The position numbers were made by a program, and so were the translations under genes. Below are positions 17,690 to 26,052 of a stretch of 64,000 bases of DNA, one piece after another (the stretch's first letter is position 1; every line of letters starts with the position of its first letter). Below the pieces are notes generated by a model that was given only the letters and a program-made list of their open reading frames with translations, ran no database searches and had not been told where the DNA came from. Origin of the DNA: Allostreptomyces psammosilenae (GTDB lineage: Bacteria > Actinomycetota > Actinomycetes > Streptomycetales > Streptomycetaceae); contig NZ_JACBZD010000002.1 of assembly GCF_013407765.1 (NCBI RefSeq), positions 196,001-260,000 of the forward strand. Reading direction: 5' to 3'.

Positions 17690-19432
17690 TTGAGCGAATC
17701 GCGACGTGTCAGGCGTCGGGCCAGGACCCGCACGCTGGCGGTGGCCGTGCTGATCGCGGCGAGTCCGCAGCTCGCCGGGTGTGGGCTGTTCGGTGACGGT
17801 GAGGATCCGGCGGACCAGGCCCGGGGGGTGGCGGACGAGTTCCTGCGCACCTGGTCGGCCGGGGTGCCGGCGTCCGCGGCGGCCGTCACCGACAACCCGA
17901 CGGCGGCCGAGCAGGCGCTGACCACCACCATGGAGAACCTGGGCCTGCCGGCCTCCTCGATGGAGTCGGGCGAGCCGGTGGAGAACGAGGACGGCTCCTT
18001 CACGGTGCCGTTCACCGTCCGGATGTCCTTCCCGACCGGCCCCGACGCCGGCGCCGAAGCGGAGGCCGACGCCTCCGCATCCCCCTCGGACGGTGCGGCG
18101 GACGCCTCCACCGACGCCGCCGCCTCGCCCTCCGCGGACGCCTCCGGGGCGGCGGACGCGGGCGAGGTGGTCACCTGGGAGTACACCAGCGAGCTGACCG
18201 TGGTGGAGACCGACGGCGGCGAGGGCGAGCGCCAGATCGTCTGGGACCCCACGGTGATCCACCCCGAGCTCACCGACAGCACGGTGCTGCGGCTGAGCGA
18301 GGAGGAGGCCGAGCCGGCGGACGTGCTCGACCGGGACGGCCAGACGTTCGACGGCGCCGCGCCCGCGCTGGTCGGCTACGACGGCAGCGGCGGGCTCACG
18401 GCCCGCTACGCCGACCAGCTCGCCGGCCGGTCGGCGACCGCCGTGGAGCTGGCGGACCGGGCCAGCGAGGAGACCCAGGAGACGCTGTTCGAGATCTCCG
18501 AGGCCACCCCGGGCACGCCCGTGCAGACCACCATCGACGCGGAGGTGCAGGGCGCCGCCGAGGCGGCGCTGGAGGACGTGGAGGTCAACGCGGCGCTGGT
18601 CGCCCTGGACGCCACCAACGGCGAGGTGCTGGCCGTGGCGAACAACCCGGCCAGCGGGTTCAACCGCGCCCTGGAGGGCCGCTACCCGCCCGGCTCCGAC
18701 TTCAAGGTGATCACCGCCGCGGCGCTGCTCCAGGCCGGTGTGACCCCCTCCACCCCGGTGGAGTGCCCGCGCACCGTCACGGTGAACGGGCAGTCGTTCG
18801 AGAACCAGGACGAGTTCGTGCTGGAGGACGGCTCCACCTTCCGCGACAACTTCGCCAACTCCTGCAACACGGGCATCATCTCGCTGCGTGACCGGCTCAG
18901 CGAGGACGCGCTGACCAACACCGCCGCCCAGTTCGGCATCGGCGCGGTCTGGGAGGTGGGCGCGGCGACCTTCGACGGCAGCGTCCCGGTGCCCGGGAGC
19001 CCGAACGAGCTGGCCGCCAACATGATCGGCCAGGGCACGGTCGAGGCCAGCCCGCTGGTGATGGCGTCCGTCGCGGCCACCGTGCGGTCCGGTGCCTTCC
19101 ACCAGCCGGTGGTGGTCCCGGACGCCGTGGAGAACCCGCACGAGGTCGAACCCCTCGACCCCACGTTGGCCGGGCAGCTGCGCGAGCTGATGGGCGCGGT
19201 CGTCACCGAGGGTTCCGGCGAGGCGCTGCGCGGCCTGCCGGGCGAGGTCGGCGCCAAGACCGGCACCGCCGAGTTCGGCACCGAGAACCCGCCGCGCACC
19301 CACGCCTGGATGATCGGCTACCAGGACGACGTGGCGTTCGCGGTGCTGCTGGAGGACGGCGGCTCCGGTGGCCGGGACGCCGGCCCGGTGGCGCGCGCGT
19401 TCCTCGACGAGCTGGCCACGGCCCGGAACTAG
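17690..19432 (+). CDS. Class B penicillin-binding protein, MecA/PBP2a-like lipoprotein
   Basis: 580 residues. A signal peptide ends in a lipobox (SPQLAGC), so it should be lipid-anchored outside the membrane. An NTF2-like MecA_N-type domain (about 40-130) precedes a linker with a Ser/Ala/Asp-rich stretch (18050-18160), then the transpeptidase domain: SDFK with Ser336, SCN at 391-393, and KTG at 523-525. It would cross-link peptidoglycan and is the type of PBP often with low beta-lactam affinity. TTG 17690 is chosen because GAAGGGAG lies about 8 bases upstream; GTG 17651 is in frame but has no ribosome site. It is divergent from the LysR/hydrolase operon, consistent with a beta-lactam-response locus. 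Confidence 0.87.
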   Translation: MSESRRVRRRARTRTLAVAVLIAASPQLAGCGLFGDGEDPADQARGVADEFLRTWSAGVPASAAAVTDNPTAAEQALTTTMENLGLPASSMESGEPVENEDGSFTVPFTVRMSFPTGPDAGAEAEADASASPSDGAADASTDAAASPSADASGAADAGEVVTWEYTSELTVVETDGGEGERQIVWDPTVIHPELTDSTVLRLSEEEAEPADVLDRDGQTFDGAAPALVGYDGSGGLTARYADQLAGRSATAVELADRASEETQETLFEISEATPGTPVQTTIDAEVQGAAEAALEDVEVNAALVALDATNGEVLAVANNPASGFNRALEGRYPPGSDFKVITAAALLQAGVTPSTPVECPRTVTVNGQSFENQDEFVLEDGSTFRDNFANSCNTGIISLRDRLSEDALTNTAAQFGIGAVWEVGAATFDGSVPVPGSPNELAANMIGQGTVEASPLVMASVAATVRSGAFHQPVVVPDAVENPHEVEPLDPTLAGQLRELMGAVVTEGSGEALRGLPGEVGAKTGTAEFGTENPPRTHAWMIGYQDDVAFAVLLEDGGSGGRDAGPVARAFLDELATARN

Positions 19433-19460
19433 CGCGACGACACGCGGTGACGGCCGGTTC

Positions 19461-19497
19461 GCGCCCCGCCCCCTCCCCGGTGGAGGGGGCGGGGCGC
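19461..19497 (+). terminator. 16-bp perfect hairpin after the PBP gene
   Basis: Arms 19461-19476 and 19482-19497 are fully complementary and almost all G+C, with a 5-base loop. No T-tract follows, as is usual in this GC range. It lies 29 bp after the PBP stop and separates it from the HAD gene. Confidence 0.75.
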
Positions 19498-19579
19498 GCC
19501 GGCCGTTGGTGGGGCCACGGCGACGGTCTTGCGGGGGCGTGCCGCAAGGAGGTTGAGGACGGGCGTCTAGCCTGGGGCC

Positions 19580-20251
19580 ATGGCTTCCCCCCACGCCTCC
19601 GTACCCGCCGCCCCCGAACCCACGGCGGGTTCCCCGGTCGCGCCCACCGTGGGCTTCGACCTCGACATGACCCTGATCGACTCGCGCCCCGGCGTGAAGG
19701 CGGTCTACGACCGGCTCGCCGAGGAGTCCGGCCGCTTCATCGACAGCGCCCTGGCCGTCACCCGGCTCGGCCCGCCGCTGGAGGTGGAGCTCGCCCACTG
19801 GTTCCCCCAGGACGAGATCCAGCAGGCCGGTGACCGGTTCCGCGCCCTCTACCCGGACTACGCGATCGAGCCCTCGCCGGCGATGCCGGGCGCGCTGGAG
19901 GCCGTCGAGGCGGTGCGGGCGGCCGGCGGGCGTCCGATCGTGGTGACCGGCAAGTTCCAGCCCAACGCGGTGCTGCACCTGAAGCACCTCGGCATCGAGG
20001 TGGACGAGGTCTACGGCTGGCTGTGGGCCGACGCCAAGGGAGAGGCGCTGCGCGAGCAGAACGCCACCGTCTACGTCGGCGACCACATCGGCGACATCAG
20101 GGGCGCCCAGGCGGCCGGCGCGGTGAGCGTCGCGGTGCCCAGCGGCCCCATCTCCGCGGACGAACTGGCGGCGGCCGGCGCCGACGTGGTGCTGCCGGAC
20201 CTCACCGCCTTCGGCGACTGGTTCGCCGACTACGCCGCCCGCGCGCGCTGA
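19580..20251 (+). CDS. HAD-family hydrolase (phosphatase)
   Basis: 223 residues, cytoplasmic. HAD motif I is GFDLDMTLIDS (nucleophile DxD, as D-L-D), motif II is the Thr in IVVTGKFQ, the Lys is supplied near DAKGEALRE and motif IV is YVGDHIGDIRGA. The layout with a helical cap after motif I fits the phosphoglycolate-phosphatase/beta-phosphoglucomutase subgroup (C1 cap). The substrate is not told by sequence. It follows the PBP gene on the same strand but with a strong terminator between them. Confidence 0.85.
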   Translation: MASPHASVPAAPEPTAGSPVAPTVGFDLDMTLIDSRPGVKAVYDRLAEESGRFIDSALAVTRLGPPLEVELAHWFPQDEIQQAGDRFRALYPDYAIEPSPAMPGALEAVEAVRAAGGRPIVVTGKFQPNAVLHLKHLGIEVDEVYGWLWADAKGEALREQNATVYVGDHIGDIRGAQAAGAVSVAVPSGPISADELAAAGADVVLPDLTAFGDWFADYAARAR

Positions 20252-20380
20252 TCCCCCCGCGCGCTGATCTCCTTCCCTCCACCTTCCCCCACCCCCCGGC
20301 GGCGACCGGTCAGCGTGGCGCCCTCGCGCCGCCCGCGCTGGCCGGTCGTCGTGTGTCATGGGCATGCGCGTGGACGGACG

Positions 20381-20416
20381 GTCAAGGATCCGGCCACTCC
20401 TCGCCAACGACTTCCC
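20381..20416 (+). promoter_or_regulatory. Shared 36-bp element upstream of I36-like gene, copy 1
   Basis: The segment begins GGTCAA, contains CACTCCTCGC and ends GACTTCC. It is 29/36 identical without gaps to 22607-22642 on the other strand, which stands upstream of the second I36-like gene. It lies about 134 bp before the ATG at 20551. It may be a promoter or regulator site; I do not recognise a known sigma-factor consensus. Confidence 0.55.
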
Positions 20417-20550
20417 AGCGCAGCCCGGCCATTCTGACGGTGGGACGGCGAGACGATCCGCGTCGCCGTCCGACGGGGGATCTCGTCCGGATCCCTTCGG
20501 AACACGTCCGCGCGCGCCGTCGGGGGACGGCACGCAGGGGAGGTCTCAAG

Positions 20551-20949
20551 ATGAAGCGCACTTTCCGCAGGACCGCGCTGGTCGCCGTGATGGCGCTCGC
20601 CGTCCTTCCGGCCGCCACCGGGGTGGCGTCCGCCGCCAACGGCACGTGCGGGACGGGGGAGTTCTGTCTCTGGGAGAACCAGGACTTCAACGGCAGCAAC
20701 GACGGTGGCATCTACGAGTGGACGGGGGACGACTCCGACTACAACAACGACGAGTGGTACAACACGGACGACGGGCTGGACAACGAGGCCAGCTCCGTCC
20801 GGAACCTGGAGTCGTGCGCGGTGCGGTTGTACCAGCACGTCAGCCACGAGGGCGCCTACACCACCTTCCAGTCCGGCGACGATGACGGCTACCTCAACAA
20901 CAACAACATCGGCGACAACCGCGCCAGTTCGCACCGGTCGGTCTGCTGA
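20551..20949 (+). CDS. Secreted peptidase-inhibitor I36-like protein
   Basis: 132 residues. A Sec signal peptide (RRTALVAVMALAVLPAATGV, cleavage after VASA) is followed by a small beta-gamma-crystallin-like domain with C-x4-FC-x-W (CGTGEFCLWENQDFNG) and two more Cys (ESCAVRLYQ and the C-terminal SVC). The I36 family, which includes the Streptomyces metalloproteinase inhibitor SMPI, has this fold and these Cys; inhibitory function is not shown. A GGGGAGG ribosome site precedes the ATG. A paralogue stands at 22038-22514 in the opposite direction. Acidic Asp/Asn-rich loops (DDSDYNNDEWYNTDD) may bind calcium. Confidence 0.82.
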   Translation: MKRTFRRTALVAVMALAVLPAATGVASAANGTCGTGEFCLWENQDFNGSNDGGIYEWTGDDSDYNNDEWYNTDDGLDNEASSVRNLESCAVRLYQHVSHEGAYTTFQSGDDDGYLNNNNIGDNRASSHRSVC

Positions 20950-21028
20950 GGGTGACCCGGCGGGCACGGGGCGGCACCGCCCCGTGCCCGGCCGCACACT
21001 CCCCGCACCGTGACCGCCGGGAGGTGGG

Positions 21029-21916
21029 ATGAGGCATCGAACGAGGAACGCCGCCCTGGCCGCCGTCGCGCTGATCGCCCTCGGCGGCGGGTACTACGGG
21101 CTGTCGGCTGGCGGGGGTGAGGGCGATGCCGCCGGTGGCGGGCCGTCCCCGGCCGAACGGGCCGCCGCGCTCGACCTGACCCTTCCGCTGGACGCCTACC
21201 GGCTCGACCACGCCGCCGAGTCCGAGGTCCGGCGGGCCCGGGACCTGCTGATCCGGGACTGCATGGAGCAGGCGGGCTTCGAGTGGTACGTCTCCACCGA
21301 GGCGTCCGCGGACATCGATCCGGCCCGCCGCCGGTACGGGGTGATCGACCCGGGTGTCGCCGAGCGGTACGGGTACCACCTGCCGCCCGATCCGCGCTCG
21401 GCGGAGGTCGAGCGGGTGCGCTCGGAGACGCTCGCCGAGCCGGGGGCCGAGGCGGCCTACTTCGGGCCGGCCGAGTCCGAGGAGGGCTGCGTCACGAGCG
21501 CCGACGAGCGGATCGCCCGGGGCGCGGGCGAGGCCGACCACGCCCTCTTCACCGACCTCGACTTCGGCTCCCTGGACCGCTCCGACCTCCACCCGGACGT
21601 CGTGGCCGCCAAGGAGGACTGGCGGGAGTGCATGAGCGCCCGCGGCCACTCCTACGACACCCCGCGCGACGCCGCGGGCGACGAGGCGTGGGACCTGGAC
21701 GCCCCGGAGGCGACCGAGGCGGAACGGGCGGTGGCCGCCGCCGACGTGGCGTGCAAGCACGAGGTCGGCCTGGTGGAGACCTGGGTGCGGGCCGAGACGG
21801 ACATCCAGCGCGACATGGTCGCCGAGCACGCGGCCGAGCTGGAGCGGGTCGGGGCGGCCAACGCGACGTACCTGGAGAACGCCCGGGCCGTCCTGGCCGA
21901 ACTCGGCGGCGGCTGA
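21029..21916 (+). CDS. Secreted protein of unknown function
   Basis: 295 residues. An N-terminal hydrophobic segment (AALAAVALIALGGGYYGLSA) acts as a signal or anchor. Five regularly spaced Cys occur outside (RDCMEQAGFEW, EEGCVTS, ECMSARGHSY, ADVACKHEVG), pairs that could form disulfides; C-M-x(5)-G appears twice. This looks like a family of extracytoplasmic actinobacterial proteins of unknown role. It lies 79 bp after the I36-like gene on the same strand and may be co-transcribed with it. A GGGAGGTGGG ribosome site precedes ATG 21029. Confidence 0.75.
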   Translation: MRHRTRNAALAAVALIALGGGYYGLSAGGGEGDAAGGGPSPAERAAALDLTLPLDAYRLDHAAESEVRRARDLLIRDCMEQAGFEWYVSTEASADIDPARRRYGVIDPGVAERYGYHLPPDPRSAEVERVRSETLAEPGAEAAYFGPAESEEGCVTSADERIARGAGEADHALFTDLDFGSLDRSDLHPDVVAAKEDWRECMSARGHSYDTPRDAAGDEAWDLDAPEATEAERAVAAADVACKHEVGLVETWVRAETDIQRDMVAEHAAELERVGAANATYLENARAVLAELGGG

Positions 21917-21935
21917 CCGGCCGCTCCGTCGAGCC

Positions 21936-21970
21936 GATCCGCGATCCGCGATCCGCGATTCGCGACCCGT
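21936..21970. repeat. Five tandem 7-bp repeats, consensus GATCCGC
   Basis: GATCCGC occurs three times, then GATTCGC and GACCCGT. The 35-bp run is just after the stop of the upstream gene and before the terminator hairpin; it may be slippage-prone. Confidence 0.8.
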
Positions 21971-21988
21971 ACCGGAAGCCGAACCACC

Positions 21989-22028
21989 GGCCCGCCGGCC
22001 CCGACAGCGTCGTCGGGGCCGGCGGGCC
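21989..22028. terminator. 16-bp hairpin between convergent genes
   Basis: Arms 21989-22004 and 22013-22028 are fully complementary with an 8-base loop. The hairpin can serve both the plus-strand gene ending at 21916 and the minus-strand gene ending at 22038. Confidence 0.8.
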
Positions 22029-22037
22029 GATGGCGGT

Positions 22038-22514
22038 TCAGCAGGCGATCCGGTGCGCGTTCGCGCCCGCGACCCCGATCGGGTCGTTGCTCAGGTCGAC
22101 GTCCCGCGCCCCCGGCTGGAAGGACTGCCAGGCCCCGGAGTAGCCGGCGTACTGGTAGACCTGCACGGTGCAGGCGTTCCGGTTCCACAGCGAGCCGATC
22201 CGGCCGCCGACGCTGTCGCCGCCGCCCGGCCAGGTGTCGTCGCGCCAGTCGTCGTCCGAGCGGGTCCACTGGTAGGCGCGGCCCTGCTGGCCGGGCTGTT
22301 CCCAGACGCAGAACTCGCCGGCCGCGCACGTCTCGTCGGCGGCGGCCACGGCCACGCCGGTGGCCGCCGGCAGCGCCGCGGCCGCGACGGCGGCGACCAG
22401 CGCCGCCCGGAGGCGCCACGCGGGCCGGGCCGGCGCCGGCCCGACGGGCGCGGGCCCGTGGGACGCAGTCTGCTGTGCTGTCAGGTGTGCTGTCGGGCGT
22501 GGGGTACGGCTCAT
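22038..22514 (-). CDS. Secreted peptidase-inhibitor I36-like protein, paralogue
   Basis: 158 residues with a longer N-terminal region before the hydrophobic core of the signal peptide (LRAALVAAVAAAALPAATGV, cleavage after VAAA). The mature part has C-x4-FC-x-W (CAAGEFCVWEQPGQQGRAYQ), an inner Cys (RNACTVQVYQYAGYSGAW) and a final IAC, exactly as in the paralogue at 20551-20949, but the N-terminus is not conserved. The start ATG 22514 has GGGAGGT upstream. It is transcribed toward the other gene. The element 93 bp upstream is shared with the paralogue, so both should respond to the same signal. Confidence 0.83.
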   Translation of the reverse strand: MSRTPRPTAHLTAQQTASHGPAPVGPAPARPAWRLRAALVAAVAAAALPAATGVAVAAADETCAAGEFCVWEQPGQQGRAYQWTRSDDDWRDDTWPGGGDSVGGRIGSLWNRNACTVQVYQYAGYSGAWQSFQPGARDVDLSNDPIGVAGANAHRIAC

Positions 22515-22606
22515 CGAGGACCTCCCAACGCGCGCCCCTCCAGGGACGCGCCCAGACGCGGGATCAGGTGGGATCGCTTGCCTCCCACCCTGCCGCGACC
22601 TCCTCC

Positions 22607-22642
22607 GGAAGTCCTTCGCGAGGAGTGCACGAACCGTTGACC
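22607..22642 (-). promoter_or_regulatory. Shared 36-bp element upstream of I36-like gene, copy 2
   Basis: Read on the minus strand it begins GGTCAACGG, has CACTCCTCGC and ends GACTTCC, and is 29/36 identical to 20381-20416. It is about 93 bp before the ATG at 22514. Confidence 0.55.
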
Positions 22643-22702
22643 CGGCGTCCACACCCCTCAGCGTCCACACCCCTCAGTGCGCAGCCCGGACGGCCACCGC
22701 GG

Positions 22703-24637
22703 TCACCGGGTCAGCACCGGGTCGCCCCACACCGGCATGCTGTCGCCGTCCTCGCACTCCACCGCCAGGCGCAGCCGCAGCACGTTCCGCACCGGGACGC
22801 TGATCCGCACGGCCTCCCCGATCGCGGCGTGCTCCTGGGCGATCTCCTGGCCGTCGGCGATCACGCTGAAGGTGCCCTCCGAGCCCGAGGGGGAGTAGTC
22901 GGACATCCCGACCGTCACCGAGAAGGTGTCCCACTCCCGGCGCAGGTAGTACTCCACCCAGGTGCGGTCGTAGCAGGCGTTGGCGACCACCGAGCGCTCG
23001 TACTCGGTCGCGTCGATGGTGCCGCGTCCGGCCTCATGGTCTCGCCCGGAGTCCACCGGATCCTGGATGGACAGGTACATCTGGTCGGAGCCGAGGGAGG
23101 GCGCCGCGCCGCCGTCGGCCGACGTCGAAGGCGAAGGCGACGGCGCTCCCGGATCCGTCCCCGCCGAGGGCGTGCCGCTCTCCGCGGGCGCGTCCGTCTC
23201 CGGTTCCGTTTCCGTCCCCGTCCCGGCGCCCGTCTCCGAGGCGCTCGGCGAGGGCTGCGCCGCGGGCGCGGAGGCGGACGGGCCGGCCGCGTCGTCGGCC
23301 GGCGGATCGAGGGGCTGGACGGTCTCGCCGTCGGCGCCCCGCGCCCCGGTTCCGTCGTCGCCGCCCCCTCCGAGCAGTGCGCCCACCGCCGCCGAGCCGG
23401 CTGCGACGACCACGCAGGCCACGGCGATCGCCGTCACCGTCAGCGCCCGCCGGCCGCGCCGCGGCGCCGGTGCGGGCGGTGCCGCCGCCCCCGCCATCCC
23501 GGCCGTGCCGACGACGGCGCCCGGCGTCGGATGCCCCGGAGCCGTCGGCGGGTGCGGCGGCGCGGTGGGTGGCGTGGGCGGCACAGGCGGCACGTTCGCC
23601 GCCCCGGCCGTCCGTGCGGAGGCCGCCCCGACCCCGGCCGCCCCTGCGGCTCCGACCCCTGCCGCCCCGGCCGCCCCGGCCGTCCCGGCCGCCGCGCTCC
23701 ACGGCCCCGAGGTGGCGGCGGCCCGGATGGTGCGCAGCCAGTCCACGGCGGACGGCCGCTCGGACGGGTCGGTGGAGAACATCGCCAGCGCGCGCTCCCG
23801 CTGCCGCCCGTCGGCCCGTTCCAGCTCCGGCAGCGTGGCGAAGGCGTCGCGCAACTGCTCCGGGGACTGCGGCGGCTCCTCGCCGGAGAGCAGGAAGTAC
23901 GCCACGGCGCCGAAGGCGTACCGGTCGGTCGCCGGGGTGTACTCGCCGGAGAGCACCTCCGGCGCGGCGTAGCCGGGGGTGAACCACGGGCGGCTGGTCA
24001 GGTGCCGGGCGCTGATCTTGCTCAGGCCGAAGTCGACCAGCGTGGCCTGGCCGTTGACGTCGATCATCACGTTGCCGGGGGAGAGGTCGCCGTGCACCAC
24101 CGTGCGGCCCGACGGGGTGGCCCGCCCGGAGTGCAGCCAGTCCAGCACCTCGGCCACCTGCTCCAGGTGGGCCAGCGCCTGCCGACGGCCGCGCGGTCCC
24201 TCGGAGAGCCGTTCGGCCCGCCAGTCGCGCAGGTCCAGGCCGTCCACGTGGTTCATCACCAGGTACAGCGCCCGCTCGGGCGGCGGCGCGGTGGCGTCGC
24301 CGTCGGCCGTCGCCGCCGCTTCCCCCTCCGGAGGCGACAGGGGCGCGGCCCGGTGCGGGACGGCGCCCTCGAAGTGCTCGCGCACGCCGACCACGCCCAT
24401 CCGGCCGATGAAGCGGAGCAGTTCGGCCTGCTCGGCCCACCGGGAGCCCAGCTCCCGGAAGGCCTCGGGGCCGCCCGCCGACGTGGCGTCGAGCACCTTG
24501 ACCACCACCGGCTCCACCGCGCCGGCGAGGGTCACCTCGGCGAGGTACAGCACGGCCTCGCCGCCGTGGCCGATGGACCGGATCAGCCGGTACTTCTCCG
24601 GCTGCGCGTCCGGGCCGACGTACATCGCGGTATCCAC
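22703..24637 (-). CDS. Membrane Ser/Thr protein kinase with extracytoplasmic domain
   Basis: 644 residues, GTG start with AGGGGG upstream. Kinase domain ~15-300: glycine loop SIGHGGEAVLYLAEV, Lys47, catalytic loop VHGDLSPGN (His182-Gly183-Asp184, so a non-RD HGD variant), and DFG at 202-204. An Ala/Gly/Pro-rich linker, a membrane helix at about 399-421 and a Ser/Pro/Asp-rich stalk follow. The last ~130 residues (from QMYLSIQDPVDSG) look like a beta-sandwich of the NPCBM/carbohydrate-module type with two Cys; it may sense cell-wall material outside. An intrinsic phosphatase partner is not seen nearby. Confidence 0.88.
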   Translation of the reverse strand: MDTAMYVGPDAQPEKYRLIRSIGHGGEAVLYLAEVTLAGAVEPVVVKVLDATSAGGPEAFRELGSRWAEQAELLRFIGRMGVVGVREHFEGAVPHRAAPLSPPEGEAAATADGDATAPPPERALYLVMNHVDGLDLRDWRAERLSEGPRGRRQALAHLEQVAEVLDWLHSGRATPSGRTVVHGDLSPGNVMIDVNGQATLVDFGLSKISARHLTSRPWFTPGYAAPEVLSGEYTPATDRYAFGAVAYFLLSGEEPPQSPEQLRDAFATLPELERADGRQRERALAMFSTDPSERPSAVDWLRTIRAAATSGPWSAAAGTAGAAGAAGVGAAGAAGVGAASARTAGAANVPPVPPTPPTAPPHPPTAPGHPTPGAVVGTAGMAGAAAPPAPAPRRGRRALTVTAIAVACVVVAAGSAAVGALLGGGGDDGTGARGADGETVQPLDPPADDAAGPSASAPAAQPSPSASETGAGTGTETEPETDAPAESGTPSAGTDPGAPSPSPSTSADGGAAPSLGSDQMYLSIQDPVDSGRDHEAGRGTIDATEYERSVVANACYDRTWVEYYLRREWDTFSVTVGMSDYSPSGSEGTFSVIADGQEIAQEHAAIGEAVRISVPVRNVLRLRLAVECEDGDSMPVWGDPVLTR

Positions 24638-24813
24638 TCGTCCCCCTGGTCGTCCTGGTGTCGCGCGGGGGCGCCGCCTCCCGCCGCACTGCCCGGCCCA
24701 TTACCGTACCGGCCGCTCCGCGCAGCGACCATGACGGAGAGTCATCCGTGCTGAAGCGTTACGCACCCCTGCGCCCCACCCCGCGACCCCTTCGCATCGT
24801 CACGCTGGGCATC

Positions 24814-24827
24814 TATATAGCTACATA
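24814..24827 (+). promoter_or_regulatory. AT-rich imperfect palindrome upstream of propeller gene
   Basis: TATATAGCTACATA is a 14-bp imperfect palindrome centred at 24820/24821 in an otherwise GC-rich context. It lies 64 bp before the TTG start at 24891 and may be an operator or contain the -10 of that gene. Confidence 0.4.
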
Positions 24828-24890
24828 TCGACATCTCCTCTCGGGCTGCCCGCGCCTGACCGCGCGCCCGTCACGAAGGGACAGCATGCG

Positions 24891-25985
24891 TTGATACCGG
24901 GGCCGACCCTCCGCCGACCCGTCGCCACCCACCCGCCCCTCGCCCGCCCATCCCTCAGCCGCCGACGCCTCCTCGGCTTCGCCGCCGCCACCGCCGTCTC
25001 CGCCGCCGTCTCCGTCTCCGGCGGTGTCGGCGGCCTGCTCGCGGGCCCGCGCCGAGCGTTCGCGGACACCACGACGCTCCCCGGCGTGCTCAACGTCTCC
25101 GCCCCCGGGCTGTACCCGGAGGGCGTCGCCTGGGATCCCAGCCGGGAGACCTTCCTGGTGGGATCCGGTGCCCAGGGCAGCGTCTCGGTCGTGGACCTGG
25201 AACGGCTCACCGTCACCACCCTCGTCCCGCCGATCGGCCGGGTCGCCACCCAGGGCCTGGCGGTCGACGGCACGCGCGGCCGCGTGCTGGCCGCCTACAA
25301 CAACTGGGGGCCACGGCTCGGCGATCCCAGCCGGGCCGCCATGTCCGGGCTCGGCGTCTTCGACCTCGCCAGCGGGGAGACGTTGCACCTGGTGGACATC
25401 TCCGCCGGCGGCCGGGGGGAGACCTGCGCCAACGACGTCACCGTGGACGAGGCCGGCTACGCCTACGTCACCGACTCCGCCGCCGACCGGCTGATCCGCG
25501 TCGACCCGGACGGCCGCGTCACCCACACCATCACCGCCCCCGGCTTCGAGACCGAGGAGATGGGCCTCAACGGCGTCGTCGTCCACCCCGAGGGGTTCCT
25601 GCTGGTCGGACGCTACGAGGGCGCCCGGCTGTTCCGCGTCGCCGACCCGGCGGCCTCCGACACCCCCGCCGTCACCGAGGTGCCCGTCGACCCCCCGCTG
25701 ACCACCATCGACGGCATGGCGCTGCGGGCCGACGGCTCGCTGATCGTCGTCTCCAACGACATGGCCACCGACGGCGAACCCGGCCACCGCGACGCCGTCA
25801 CCATCCTGCGCTCCGACGACTCCTGGGCGTCGGCCCACGTCGCCGAGCAGCGCGACTGGCCCGAGCAGGACCCCTCCACCGTCGCCGTCACCCCCTACGG
25901 CGAGTACGTCCTCAGCGGCCGGATACGCGAGATCTTCGAACCCAGCGACCAACCCCCCACCGACTTCGTCCTCCGCGCCTGGTGA
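24891..25985 (+). CDS. Tat-exported SMP-30/NHL-like beta-propeller protein
   Basis: 364 residues, TTG start with GAAGGGA upstream; an ATG at 24886 runs directly into a stop. The N-terminus has a Tat signal (SRRRLLGFAAATAVSAAVS, with a FADT-like cleavage). The rest has repeated blades such as GVAWDPSRETFLVG, LAVDGTRGRVLAAYNN, DVTVDEAGYAYVTD and GVVVHPEGFLLVG, typical of SMP-30/gluconolaconase-like six-bladed propellers. It could be an extracellular lactonase or a plain binding protein; the acidic metal ligands of gluconolactonase are not certain. It is divergent from the kinase. Confidence 0.78.
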   Translation: MIPGPTLRRPVATHPPLARPSLSRRRLLGFAAATAVSAAVSVSGGVGGLLAGPRRAFADTTTLPGVLNVSAPGLYPEGVAWDPSRETFLVGSGAQGSVSVVDLERLTVTTLVPPIGRVATQGLAVDGTRGRVLAAYNNWGPRLGDPSRAAMSGLGVFDLASGETLHLVDISAGGRGETCANDVTVDEAGYAYVTDSAADRLIRVDPDGRVTHTITAPGFETEEMGLNGVVVHPEGFLLVGRYEGARLFRVADPAASDTPAVTEVPVDPPLTTIDGMALRADGSLIVVSNDMATDGEPGHRDAVTILRSDDSWASAHVAEQRDWPEQDPSTVAVTPYGEYVLSGRIREIFEPSDQPPTDFVLRAW

Positions 25986-26052
25986 GGCCGGGCTGCCCCC
26001 TCAATGCCGCTCGGGCAGTTGGAGACTCCCCCGCGGAGCGGCTCAGGGCTGC

